In this document: positions 11,710-19,096 of the stretch, one piece after another
How positions within the stretch are numbered: position 1 is the stretch's first letter
Layout: every line of letters begins with the position of its first letter
Virus record (IMG/VR): IMGVR_UViG_3300043313_001533
Span: 1 to 20,626 of that record
Length of the DNA stretch: 20,626 bases
Reading direction: 5' to 3' (one strand)
DNA from: a virus
Program-made: the position numbers and the translations under genes
Notes under the pieces: generated by a model
What the model was told of the DNA's origin: nothing
The model's database searches: none
The model's input: the letters and a program-made list of their open reading frames with translations, nothing else

Positions 11710-12798
11710 ATGGCCCAAATTTCTGGCGCCTTTTCGACCTACGCGGCGAAAGGCAACCGAGAAGACCTGTCCAACGCGATTTACAACATCGATCCGTTCG
11801 ACACTCCCATTATGTCAATGGCACGTCGTCGAAATGCCAAGAATCGGACTTTCGATTGGCAGACTGAGAACCTTCCCGCAGTCGATCCGAACAACGCTCA
11901 GATCGAAGGCTTCGAGCTTATCCGATCTGCTTCGACGCCCACCGTTCGTCTTACGAACGTGGCGCAAATCTCCAAGCGCGATGCGACCGTTACCGGCTCC
12001 CAAGAAGCCGCCGACGCTGCTGGCAAGGGGTCCGAAATGGGCCACCAGATGGCAATGGCTTCCAAAATCCTCAAGTCGGATATGGAATCCATTATGTCGT
12101 CTCGCCAAGCTCGCGACGATGGTGCCGATCCGAACACCCCCCGCAAGACCGAAGCGATCTGCCATTGGTTGGGTCGTGCCAAGGATAAGCTTGGCGCTGC
12201 TGCTGGTGCTGTTGTCGGCGTAACGGCTGGCCTTCCGGTTCTGGCTACCGACGCTTTCGCTGCGGTTGCCGGTGCTTCTCAGGTTGCTATCACCGAACAG
12301 ATGGTCGGTGACGCAATGCAGAAGGCATACACCAATGGTGCTCACCCGGACAATATGGTTGTTCCTCCGGGCATCAAGCGCACCATCTCAACCTTCGAAG
12401 GCCGTGGCATTTCGCAGGTCCTCGTGGGCAAGACCGAAGTGGTCGCGACAGTAGACATCATTGCTACTGATTTTGGTCGTATCAAGGTTATGCCTTCACT
12501 CTGGATGCCGACGGATACTTCGCTGATCCTCGACGCTGATTTCCTCGCGGTTGCGTTCTTCCGGAACTTCCGTTCGTACCAGATCGCTAAGATTGGCGAT
12601 GCGGAAACCAGAATGATCTTGGCCGAATGGGGCGTCGAAATGCGCAACCCGCTGGCACACATTCTTCTCAACGGTGTCAAGCAGGGTGCCGTTATTACGA
12701 CCCTCGTCAACCCGGCAGCGCTTGCGGCGTCGCAAGCCCCGCACAGCCCGGATGTTACGACGTCCGAGCAGAAGCCGCATCCCCACGCGAAAGCCTAA
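11710..12798 (+). CDS. major capsid protein (SU10/DUF5309 type)
   Basis: The 362-residue protein starts at 11710, nine bases after AGAGG and six bases after the scaffold stop. It has the family pattern of the SU10-type HK97-fold capsid protein: SNAIYNIDPFDTPIMSMARR (26-45), FDWQTENLP, RLTNVAQISKRDATVTG (75-91), then GHQMAMASKILKSDMESIM. Further on come GIKRTISTFEGR, KVMPSLWMP and a late KIGDAETRMILAEWGVEMRNPLAH. The last 30 residues (PHSPDVTTSEQKPHPHAKA) are a Pro/His-rich tail. A strong terminator follows, so most of this transcript ends here. Confidence 0.92.
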   Translation: MAQISGAFSTYAAKGNREDLSNAIYNIDPFDTPIMSMARRRNAKNRTFDWQTENLPAVDPNNAQIEGFELIRSASTPTVRLTNVAQISKRDATVTGSQEAADAAGKGSEMGHQMAMASKILKSDMESIMSSRQARDDGADPNTPRKTEAICHWLGRAKDKLGAAAGAVVGVTAGLPVLATDAFAAVAGASQVAITEQMVGDAMQKAYTNGAHPDNMVVPPGIKRTISTFEGRGISQVLVGKTEVVATVDIIATDFGRIKVMPSLWMPTDTSLILDADFLAVAFFRNFRSYQIAKIGDAETRMILAEWGVEMRNPLAHILLNGVKQGAVITTLVNPAALAASQAPHSPDVTTSEQKPHPHAKA

Positions 12799-12816
12799 GT
12801 TACTGGCGAAGAACCT

Positions 12817-12844
12817 GGACCCGTAGAAATACGGGTCCTTTTTT
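12817..12844 (+). terminator. strong rho-independent terminator after the capsid gene
   Basis: GGACCCGTA (12817-12825) and TACGGGTCC (12830-12838) form a perfect 9-bp stem closed by a GAAA tetraloop and followed by six T (12839-12844). The next gene starts 15 bases later, so it depends on read-through. Confidence 0.95.
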
Positions 12845-12858
12845 CGTAGGAGAAGTGT

Positions 12859-13014
12859 ATGCCAAGCAAATCAGCCAAACAAGCTCGAACGATGGCGGCA
12901 GCGGCACATAATCCGAAGTTCGCTAAGAAGGTCGGCATTCCGACTAAGGTCGCCAAGGAATTCAACAAGGCCGACGCCGGTACTGGTCGAATTAAACCCA
13001 AGCGACGGAAATGA
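12859..13014 (+). CDS. small basic conserved phage protein
   Basis: The 51-residue protein starts at 12859 after AGGAG (12848-12852) and reads MPSKSAKQARTMAAAAHNPK, then FAKKVGIPTKVAKEFNKADAG and a basic end KPKRRK. I know this pattern (MPSKS..Q...M.AAAHNP.FAKKVGIP..V.KEF..AD.G) from many phage genomes, where its role is undetermined. The strong positive charge suggests contact with DNA or acidic scaffold/capsid surfaces. It is the first gene after the capsid terminator. Confidence 0.75.
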   Translation: MPSKSAKQARTMAAAAHNPKFAKKVGIPTKVAKEFNKADAGTGRIKPKRRK

Positions 13015-13196
13015 AACCGCTATCGGCAGTGCTATTGGTACTGTCGCTCGCCGGTTGCACTGCTCGCCTTCAGTGGGATCGCGAAGCGGTGGATGCTTAC
13101 TCGCGCGCTGAAACAAATTCCATTATTACTGAGAAGGCATGTCTTGATATTGCACGCACTCAAGTACAAGTCGCGCGATGCAGTATTCGTAGGTGA
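13011..13196 (+). CDS. small predicted lipoprotein
   Basis: The 61-residue frame starts in an ATGA overlap with the preceding stop. The N-terminus MKPLSAVLLVLSLAGC is a type II signal peptide with a lipobox (LAGC), so Cys16 would be lipidated after cleavage. The mature part, about 46 residues, has two further cysteines (C44 and C57) that could form a disulphide. Phage lipoproteins can be outer-membrane spanins or exclusion proteins; this one lacks the Pro-rich stretch usual for o-spanins and no partner i-spanin is nearby, so an entry-exclusion or host-envelope role is equally possible. Confidence 0.75.
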   Translation: MKPLSAVLLVLSLAGCTARLQWDREAVDAYSRAETNSIITEKACLDIARTQVQVARCSIRR

Positions 13197-14509
13197 ATAT
13201 GGTCGAAGCACCTTGGTGGAAAAAGCTATTTGATTATTCCGGCGTCGGTGAAGCGATGCCCGAGCACATCGGGCGCGATAAACCGATGGACCCGATCGTT
13301 AATGCTGGTATTTCGATGGCTACGCTTCCCAAGCGTGCCATGGGCGCTTCCGCCGAGGCGGTAACCAGCGGAATTTATAACCCCGGACCGGCATTAGAAA
13401 CTGTCGGCAATATGGCGGGCGTCGGTTCGATGGCCGGTGTTTCGGCTGCGCCGATGGAGGCTATATTTGGCTCTGGGATTCTGCGCCGAAAACCGCTTAT
13501 TGCAGGTTATCACGGAACTGGTAGTCCAACCGAGTTCGCTCAATTTAAACTTCCCCCCGCTACTCACGATTTGGGTATCCATGGAACTATAGATCCAAGT
13601 GTATCCAATATGTACACTTATGATAAACATAGCTTTGAACATAGTCTCAGTCATCTTAATCCAGAAGGTGGCGATATCGCTCATGTTCGAACTATGCCAA
13701 TTGTCATGGACGTACAAAATGCTCTCAAATACCCAATCGATGCCGGAAAATGGAATATACCCGAAAATGTGATAAATCCGTTAGCGGAGAAAGTGGCTAA
13801 GGGTTACAAAACTCCTCGCGGTCTTTTAAGCGATATGGAGAATATAGCTGGATCGAAGCAGATGTGGCAAGAACAATTCGTTCCAATGCTTAAAGAGCGA
13901 GGATACGATTCTATTTATTATCCTCATGGTACCGAGTATGGCGATCGCAATAAGTACAATACATTTATGGGTTTTGATGCTGAACAGTTCATGCCAAGAA
14001 TGTCGCCGGGAGGTCAGAAGCTGATCGGCGAGCGCGGCGTACATGAACCAATGAAAGTAGACCCCTCATATACTTCAGAAACACCTAAATGGCGAATCCC
14101 TAGCGGTATTTTGAAGAGGATAGATGATCCAGAGCCGCCTGAAGCTGCTAAGGGTATTTTAAAGAAACAGCGCAATGTGTATAAAGAAAAGTTAGAACAA
14201 TTAAAGAAGGAGCAAGAGGCTAAATTTGCGCTGGGTGGGAAAAAGGCGGCTGAAATTGAGTTAACAAAAGACTGGGATGCTAATAAATTAACAAATGCTG
14301 AATTGTTCCAAAAACACCAAGAATTGTATGGCTATAAAACACCAAGAGAAAATATATCATTGAGTATAAATCCATACCAATTTTTACATATGAACAACGA
14401 AGCGTTAGCACAGGCTCAAACTACTAAATCCATGTTAGACCCTGAGTACGCTAAATTAGTGGCGGAGTATGAGAAGAAATACAGCAAACCGTATCCCGGA
14501 TTTAAGTAA
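13193..14509 (+). CDS. ADP-ribosyltransferase-like (ART-PolyVal type) protein
   Basis: The 438-residue product begins at a GTG in a GTGA overlap; an ATG six bases later (13199) is an alternative start. Residues 105-132 read GYHGTGSPTEFAQF ... GIHGT, and 235-266 read ERGYDSIYYPHGTEYGD ... FMGFDAEQF. These are the shape of an ART fold: H107 in YHGT, the G.HGT strand, and E248 in the TEY position near a GYDSI(Y) strand and a FD.EQ end. ARTs transfer ADP-ribose from NAD+ to a target. Residues 320-438 are a charged helical tail. DNA beyond about 14000 is visibly AT-rich. Between capsid and connector it may be an ejected effector. Catalysis is inferred, not shown. Confidence 0.65.
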   Translation: MNMVEAPWWKKLFDYSGVGEAMPEHIGRDKPMDPIVNAGISMATLPKRAMGASAEAVTSGIYNPGPALETVGNMAGVGSMAGVSAAPMEAIFGSGILRRKPLIAGYHGTGSPTEFAQFKLPPATHDLGIHGTIDPSVSNMYTYDKHSFEHSLSHLNPEGGDIAHVRTMPIVMDVQNALKYPIDAGKWNIPENVINPLAEKVAKGYKTPRGLLSDMENIAGSKQMWQEQFVPMLKERGYDSIYYPHGTEYGDRNKYNTFMGFDAEQFMPRMSPGGQKLIGERGVHEPMKVDPSYTSETPKWRIPSGILKRIDDPEPPEAAKGILKKQRNVYKEKLEQLKKEQEAKFALGGKKAAEIELTKDWDANKLTNAELFQKHQELYGYKTPRENISLSINPYQFLHMNNEALAQAQTTKSMLDPEYAKLVAEYEKKYSKPYPGFK

Positions 14510-14523
14510 TGTTCCGTAACAAC

Positions 14524-14552
14524 TTGACACAGAACTAAGGGCGTGCTACCAT
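14524..14552 (+). promoter_or_regulatory. promoter-like sequence before the connector gene
   Basis: TTGACA (14524-14529), 17-base spacer, TACCAT (14547-14552) preceded by TGC. The -10 box overlaps the ATG at 14551, so a start near 14559 would miss that codon and serve only downstream genes or an internal start. Confidence 0.5.
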
Positions 14553-14853
14553 GGCGGAGAAGAAGGTTGTTTATCGAAACGATGGAGCGATTAAGCGGAC
14601 GATGATATGGGAAGACAATGCGCCAGAAACGGTGCATGTCTATACCGAACAAGACATGACCCAGACGTTGGAAAACAACAAGGTCATGAGGGAACTACAC
14701 CCTGTTCGATCCACAAACAAGCTGGTCGCAAGGGGTGTACCCGTTTCCGTCGCAGAACGAGCAATGCGAGAAGACTGGGACGACAACGACTGGAAAAAGT
14801 GGTTGAACGACCCCGATAACGCCGCATTCAGAGTTTGGCCAGGACGGGTTTGA
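14551..14853 (+). CDS. conserved phage protein of the connector region
   Basis: The 100-residue product starts at 14551 (AAGG about ten bases upstream) and ends in a TGATG overlap with the adaptor gene. The first half is a charged beta-rich segment, the second contains VSVAERAMREDWDDNDWKKW followed by LNDPDNAAFRVWPGRV. I have seen this ending (DPDN..FRVW.GRV) in proteins placed before the adaptor in podovirus-like genomes, with no known function. The position suggests a virion or assembly role. An internal start at 14602 (residue 18) is possible if transcription begins at the nearby promoter. Confidence 0.75.
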   Translation: MAEKKVVYRNDGAIKRTMIWEDNAPETVHVYTEQDMTQTLENNKVMRELHPVRSTNKLVARGVPVSVAERAMREDWDDNDWKKWLNDPDNAAFRVWPGRV

Positions 14854-15488
14854 TGGCGACATTCCTTACCGAAAAATGCGAAGAAATCCGTAATTGGTTG
14901 GCGATTGGTGCGGACGTTTATCCGGACCTTGTTGTTACCCGGTGGATTCGCATGGCCGAGGAACAGCTGTCTACCGTGCTTCGCGTTAAGCACATGCTCC
15001 AAATTGACGAATCCAATCTCATCAATGATCGAGTTCCACTCCCATTGGATTGGCAGGAAATTCGTCTGGTGCGTTGGCCGGACGGTGGCGTTATTCGTTA
15101 TCAGACCCCTGACGCGTTCTTTAATCCAGAATATGATGACCCGCCACACTCTGACGCCACGGGTAAGTATCGCCGTTATACCATACTAGGCAACTACATC
15201 GTGGTTGGAGGCGTTAGCAGCGATTCTGGTACTACAGTAGAATTAACGTACTATCAAAATATTCCGCCACTAACAAATGAAACTAATAACTGGATTAACA
15301 GTTACCATTCGACAGTTTACACCGTTAAAATCCTCCATATTGCTTCAATGTACTCGATCGAAGATGAGCGCGGTCCGATGTGGGATAAAGAAGTTGTGCG
15401 GACTGTCAACGACATGAACAACGCACATAAAGTAGATATGGCGAGTGGTTCCGTACTGATGCAAACAAGGCGTAAGACATTTGGCTGA
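14853..15488 (+). CDS. head-tail adaptor protein (gp4/gp6-like)
   Basis: The 211-residue product starts at 14853 in a TGATG overlap, with AGGACGGG upstream; a TTG at 14835 is less likely. The N-terminal helices (FLTEKCEEIRNWLAIGADVYPDLVV, then WIRMAEEQLSTVLRVKHM) and the beta-rich middle (LINDRVPLPLDWQEIRLVRW, YTILGNYIVVGG, VELTYYQNIPPL) fit the helical-bundle-plus-strand adaptors that plug the portal and attach the tail. The C-terminal helix LHIASMYSIEDERGPMWDKEVV is also typical. It would act at the portal-tail junction. Confidence 0.78.
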   Translation: MATFLTEKCEEIRNWLAIGADVYPDLVVTRWIRMAEEQLSTVLRVKHMLQIDESNLINDRVPLPLDWQEIRLVRWPDGGVIRYQTPDAFFNPEYDDPPHSDATGKYRRYTILGNYIVVGGVSSDSGTTVELTYYQNIPPLTNETNNWINSYHSTVYTVKILHIASMYSIEDERGPMWDKEVVRTVNDMNNAHKVDMASGSVLMQTRRKTFG

Positions 15489-15681
15489 TGGACGCAAATT
15501 CGGGCGCTTACTATTTGGGGCTTACTCATTCGATTTGTGGCCTTCATGGAAACCAATACCGCCCAGCGGAGCACCGGGTGAAATTTGGGAGCCGATAAGT
15601 GAGGTTCTACCGGAAGAGATTTGGAACGCTTCGCCGTTTGATAGGATCGAAATTTGGGTACCAGTTGCACCTAGGGCTTAA
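15481..15681 (+). CDS. small Trp-rich phage protein
   Basis: The 66-residue frame begins with a TTG (15481), overlapping the adaptor gene by 8 bases, with AAGG about ten bases upstream; no ATG is available near. The product has five Trp in a repeated pattern (LWPSWKPIPP, EIWEPISEV, EIWNASPF, EIWVPV). The spacing of W.P units is about 11-18 residues. I recognise such W/P/E-repeat proteins next to adaptor and fibre genes in related phages, with no known function; they may be short connector or chaperone-like peptides. Confidence 0.65.
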   Translation: MADGRKFGRLLFGAYSFDLWPSWKPIPPSGAPGEIWEPISEVLPEEIWNASPFDRIEIWVPVAPRA

Positions 15682-15683
15682 CG

Positions 15684-17276
15684 ATGGCTGATGAGCTTAC
15701 TGTTAATTTGGGTCTGATCAAACCTGAAATCGGGGGATCTGACGACACTTGGGGCGAAAAGCTGCATTATAATTTTGACATCATCGATGCAGCTATTAAG
15801 GAGGCTGGAAGCGGCGGAGATAGCGGAGGTAACGGAGATAACGGGACTAGTGTCACTATTTCGGAGTCGCCACCTAGTACTTCAACGCCGGGAAATTTAT
15901 GGTGGGAAAGTGATACGGGTATTTTGTATATTTACTATGACGACGGAACTTCGTCGCAGTGGGTGTCAATCGGTGGAGGTAGTAGTTCGTCGTTAGCCTA
16001 TACTTCTGACACGGCTCCGCCTAATCCGGTTGATGGAATGTTATGGTGGCGCTCTAGCGATGGTGTTCTTCTCGTTTATTACGACAATGGTGTTTCTCCG
16101 CAATGGATGCCAGCATCTAATTTGTTGGTTCACACTTCCGACATTGCTCCGTCAAATCCGAAAGACGGGACGCTGTGGTGGCGCTCTAGCGATGGTGTTC
16201 TCCTCATTTATTACGACGATGGTACTCCGGAATGGACGTTAGCGTCTCCCGCTAGTAGTTCAATTGCTACCAAAAATTACATCTTGAATAGTGCGATGAT
16301 GGTGTCGCAGCAGAACGGTTCAACAGCGCTGCCGCTAAGCCAATCTGGTACGCCCAGTGGTTATCCGGTGGATGAATGGCAAGGTTCATTGGCTAGCTCC
16401 GGAACGCTTACTGTAGCACAAGTGGCGTCAACGACCCCGGCAGGGAGTCCAAATCGGATACGATGTACGGTGTCTGTGGCCGATACAACGGTCGATGCTT
16501 CTGATCTTATTTTGCTTATCCACAGGATAGAAGGTTTCCGCATCGCTGATCTTATGTCGGGCACGGCTAGCGCAAAGACGGTTACGTTAGCATTTGGCGT
16601 CAAGGCACCAGCCGGGACTTACGGCGTTACGTTCTACAATAGCGCGGCTAATCGTTCGCGCGTTGAGACGTTTACCATTGCAGCAGGTGAAGCTAATACC
16701 GATGTGCGTAAGACTATAACGTTGCCTCTCGATACAACCGGTGCATGGCAAATTAACAATTTAGTCGGGCTGACGGTTGCGTTTGTGTTGATGTGCGGCA
16801 CGAATAACCACACCACGGCTGGAGCGTGGGCGGCAACATGGAAAGCATCGACATCGGCACAATTCAACTTAATGGCGTCTACTAGCAACATTTTTGAATT
16901 GTTCGACGTGTCTCTGACAGTAGGAACTACTGCTCCCGCATTTGTAGTGCCGAACTATCAAAGCGAATTAACACTGTGCAAGCGATACTACAAACGGTTT
17001 GGCGGCAAGCAAACTCACGATCTTGATCTTAGCGCTGGATACATTGATGCAGCGGATTACGCTAGGTTCCAGCTATTCTTTGATGTAGAAATGCGAGACG
17101 CCCCAACCTTCTCGCTTATAGGCACTTGGTCTTACCAAAATGTCACTGGTGCGCTTACAGGAGGTTATCTGTCGGCAGATACTGCTTCTCTTACATTGTT
17201 GGCTACTGCTGGCGGCAAGGTGCGCGGTTGGAATAACGCAGCAGGAGCAGGTTTTTCTTTTAATGCGAGGCTATGA
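15684..17276 (+). CDS. tail fibre protein with three tandem W/Y repeats
   Basis: The 530-residue protein starts at 15684, with AGGG ahead. Residues 1-38 (VNLGLIKPEIGGSDDTWGEKL ..) are a tail-anchoring module shared with 18098-19096. Residues 45-60 are a Gly-rich linker. Three repeats follow at about 62-93, 109-141 and 152-184, each with P.NP.DG.LWW.S.DG.L..YYD(D/N)G...W. From about 195 the C-terminal half has the beta-rich pattern of phage receptor-binding regions: NYILNSAMMVSQ, PVDEWQGS, then LTLCKRYYKRFGG near residue 428. It would bind the host surface at the tail tip. No enzyme motif is visible. Confidence 0.8.
   Translation: MADELTVNLGLIKPEIGGSDDTWGEKLHYNFDIIDAAIKEAGSGGDSGGNGDNGTSVTISESPPSTSTPGNLWWESDTGILYIYYDDGTSSQWVSIGGGSSSSLAYTSDTAPPNPVDGMLWWRSSDGVLLVYYDNGVSPQWMPASNLLVHTSDIAPSNPKDGTLWWRSSDGVLLIYYDDGTPEWTLASPASSSIATKNYILNSAMMVSQQNGSTALPLSQSGTPSGYPVDEWQGSLASSGTLTVAQVASTTPAGSPNRIRCTVSVADTTVDASDLILLIHRIEGFRIADLMSGTASAKTVTLAFGVKAPAGTYGVTFYNSAANRSRVETFTIAAGEANTDVRKTITLPLDTTGAWQINNLVGLTVAFVLMCGTNNHTTAGAWAATWKASTSAQFNLMASTSNIFELFDVSLTVGTTAPAFVVPNYQSELTLCKRYYKRFGGKQTHDLDLSAGYIDAADYARFQLFFDVEMRDAPTFSLIGTWSYQNVTGALTGGYLSADTASLTLLATAGGKVRGWNNAAGAGFSFNARL
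16044..16223 (+). repeat. tandem direct repeats inside the fibre gene, 132-base period
   Basis: Segments beginning at 16044 and 16176 are identical over 26 bases (starting TGGTGGCGCTCTAGCG) and remain similar to about 16091 and 16223. The 132-base step equals 44 codons. They encode the second and third W/Y repeats of the fibre; the first copy (around 15900) is more diverged. Confidence 0.8.
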
Positions 17277-18076
17277 TGGCTGCGTTTGATTTTCCATCTT
17301 CCCCAACTGTTGGTCAGATAGCTAACGGTTATACTTGGGACGGCGAGAAATGGGTGCTTCCGGAATTTGGCGGTACTCCGTTGGTTTCTAAGGCAACGAT
17401 CGCCTTTTGTTTTGATACTTACAGATCCGCCTACGACAACGCTGCGTTGACGTTCATGACTGATTTGGGATTTGTCGGGACATTTTTTATGGTTCCGGAA
17501 AGCATTGATACGGGTGGTCAACTATCGAGCGACGAGCTTGCTATATTGTTTGCTAAGGCGTGGGAAATAGGGGCTTATGCTTCGAGCGCTGACTTATCTA
17601 AAAACTTGGCACAGATGTATGATACCGATCGTAAGTCGGTGCTGCTGCGGTTCAAGGTGATACAAGACTTAATGCATGCCAAAGGTATGCCGGTGCACGC
17701 AATAGCTGCCATGCAACGTACGACACTGCATCCACAAATTACCGAAATGGCGCGACCGTGGTTCAAAGTGGTTCGTGTTGCGGGCGAAATGGAATTTGCT
17801 ACATATCCAATTGTCGAACCGCTATACCTTATTAAAGGTGGCGGTTCCAATTCGCTTAGTTCAACCGACACCATTGCAAGCTTAAGCGCTACACTGGATG
17901 CATGCATTGCGGTCAAGGGTTTGTGGTGTCCTATAATTCATGAAGTGGGCACGCCAGCATCTGCAACCAAAGTTGACCCGAGTGTGCTTAGCGGATTTAT
18001 GAGTTATTGTAAAACTAAGGTGGACGCTGGTTTGTTGCGCGTAACAACATTGTCGAAAGCGATGCAACCAGCGTAA
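17273..18076 (+). CDS. NodB-like (polysaccharide deacetylase-fold) tail protein, catalytic site altered
   Basis: The 267-residue protein starts at 17273 in an ATGA overlap with the fibre gene. Residues 5-29 (FDFPSSPTVGQIANGYTWDGEKW) are a short module typical of phage tail proteins. From 41 a NodB-like fold appears: ATIAFCFDTYRSAYDNAALTFM then LGFVGTFF (66-72) and EIGAYAS (98-104), with a late IIHEVG (221-226). Active family members remove acetyl groups from surface polysaccharides at a metal site. Here the first motif is FDTY instead of the usual (T/S)FDDG, and the HSxxH-type motif is replaced by YASSADL; D48 and H223 remain. It may be inactive, use another chemistry, or just bind glycans. 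Confidence 0.6.
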   Translation: MMAAFDFPSSPTVGQIANGYTWDGEKWVLPEFGGTPLVSKATIAFCFDTYRSAYDNAALTFMTDLGFVGTFFMVPESIDTGGQLSSDELAILFAKAWEIGAYASSADLSKNLAQMYDTDRKSVLLRFKVIQDLMHAKGMPVHAIAAMQRTTLHPQITEMARPWFKVVRVAGEMEFATYPIVEPLYLIKGGGSNSLSSTDTIASLSATLDACIAVKGLWCPIIHEVGTPASATKVDPSVLSGFMSYCKTKVDAGLLRVTTLSKAMQPA

Positions 18077-18097
18077 TGCTGATAAGAGGTTTTAGTC

Positions 18098-19096
18098 ATG
18101 GCTGATACAGTAACCCCAAAACTAGGTTTAGTCAAGCCTGAAGTGGGCGCGTCTGCCGATAGTTGGGGGACTAAGACTAATTCAAATTGGGATAAAGTCG
18201 ACGCAAACGTGGTCCGGCAGACAAAGCAGTGGACCATTTCGATGGGTGATGATACTCCAGGTAGTTCTTCTGGCATTTGGGCCATCAATCGATACGGCAA
18301 TGACGAGATATATATCGATAGTCCAATATACGTAAATCGACAAACCGGTGATACCACAATTTCTGGTAAATTAAACGCTCCTGCTGGTCAAGTTGCCCCA
18401 ATTATTATGCCGTACCAAGCTACTATTCCCAGTGCTCCGCCCGCTGGTCATAGTAAGATATACTTCGATGCTAACGGTAACCCAGTTGTTATGCGTCCAG
18501 ACGGCGTAATTATGCATATGGGCCTTGCGCCGGGGATGATAACTTATACCGGTGCTTTAACCCCGGATTATGGTTGCGCATTTTTGAACGGCCAAGCAAT
18601 TAGCAGAGCAGCTAATCCACTTTTGTTCGCTCGTTACGGCACGATTTACGGTGCGGGTGATGGTTCTACCACGTTCAATTTGCCTGATGCTAGAGGTTGT
18701 GTATTTGCTCACCCGGATCAAGGCGTTGGTCGCCTTACATCGGTATGGTTCGGCACCACGGTTGCTGTAGGTTTCCGTGGCGGTTTGGAATATAATACAC
18801 TTACTGCAACAGAGATGCCTTCCCATCGCCACGTAGTTACAATCTACGACCCCACTCATTATCACTCTGTTCCATCGGCGGCCAACTTAGCTGGCGGTAA
18901 TAACAACACTGGAGGCGGCGGCGGATCATTTGGTGCGGTTAACAGTGTATTGGGTGCAAATACAGCGTACGCCGCAACCGGGATATATATCAATGGTGAC
19001 GGAGGAGCGCATTATAGTTACGCCACTGGTTCAGGCGGCGCTCACGCGAATGTTCAACCTACTATGATTATGAACGCTCAGATCAAGTTGGGATAA
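18098..19096 (+). CDS. tail fibre with phage tail collar domain
   Basis: The 332-residue protein starts at 18098 with AAGAGG nine bases upstream. Residues 1-38 (TPKLGLVKPEVGASADSWGTKTNSNWDKVDA) match the N-terminal module of the 15684-17276 fibre, so the two probably attach to the same tail site. Residues 145-200 are a tail collar domain (FLNGQAISRAANPLLFARYGTIYG, GDGSTTFNLPDARG). The C-terminus is Gly/His-rich, with EMPSHRH and HYHS, and ends QPTMIMNAQIKLG, usual for collar-containing fibre tips. It probably trimerises and contributes to receptor binding. Confidence 0.82.
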   Translation: MADTVTPKLGLVKPEVGASADSWGTKTNSNWDKVDANVVRQTKQWTISMGDDTPGSSSGIWAINRYGNDEIYIDSPIYVNRQTGDTTISGKLNAPAGQVAPIIMPYQATIPSAPPAGHSKIYFDANGNPVVMRPDGVIMHMGLAPGMITYTGALTPDYGCAFLNGQAISRAANPLLFARYGTIYGAGDGSTTFNLPDARGCVFAHPDQGVGRLTSVWFGTTVAVGFRGGLEYNTLTATEMPSHRHVVTIYDPTHYHSVPSAANLAGGNNNTGGGGGSFGAVNSVLGANTAYAATGIYINGDGGAHYSYATGSGGAHANVQPTMIMNAQIKLG

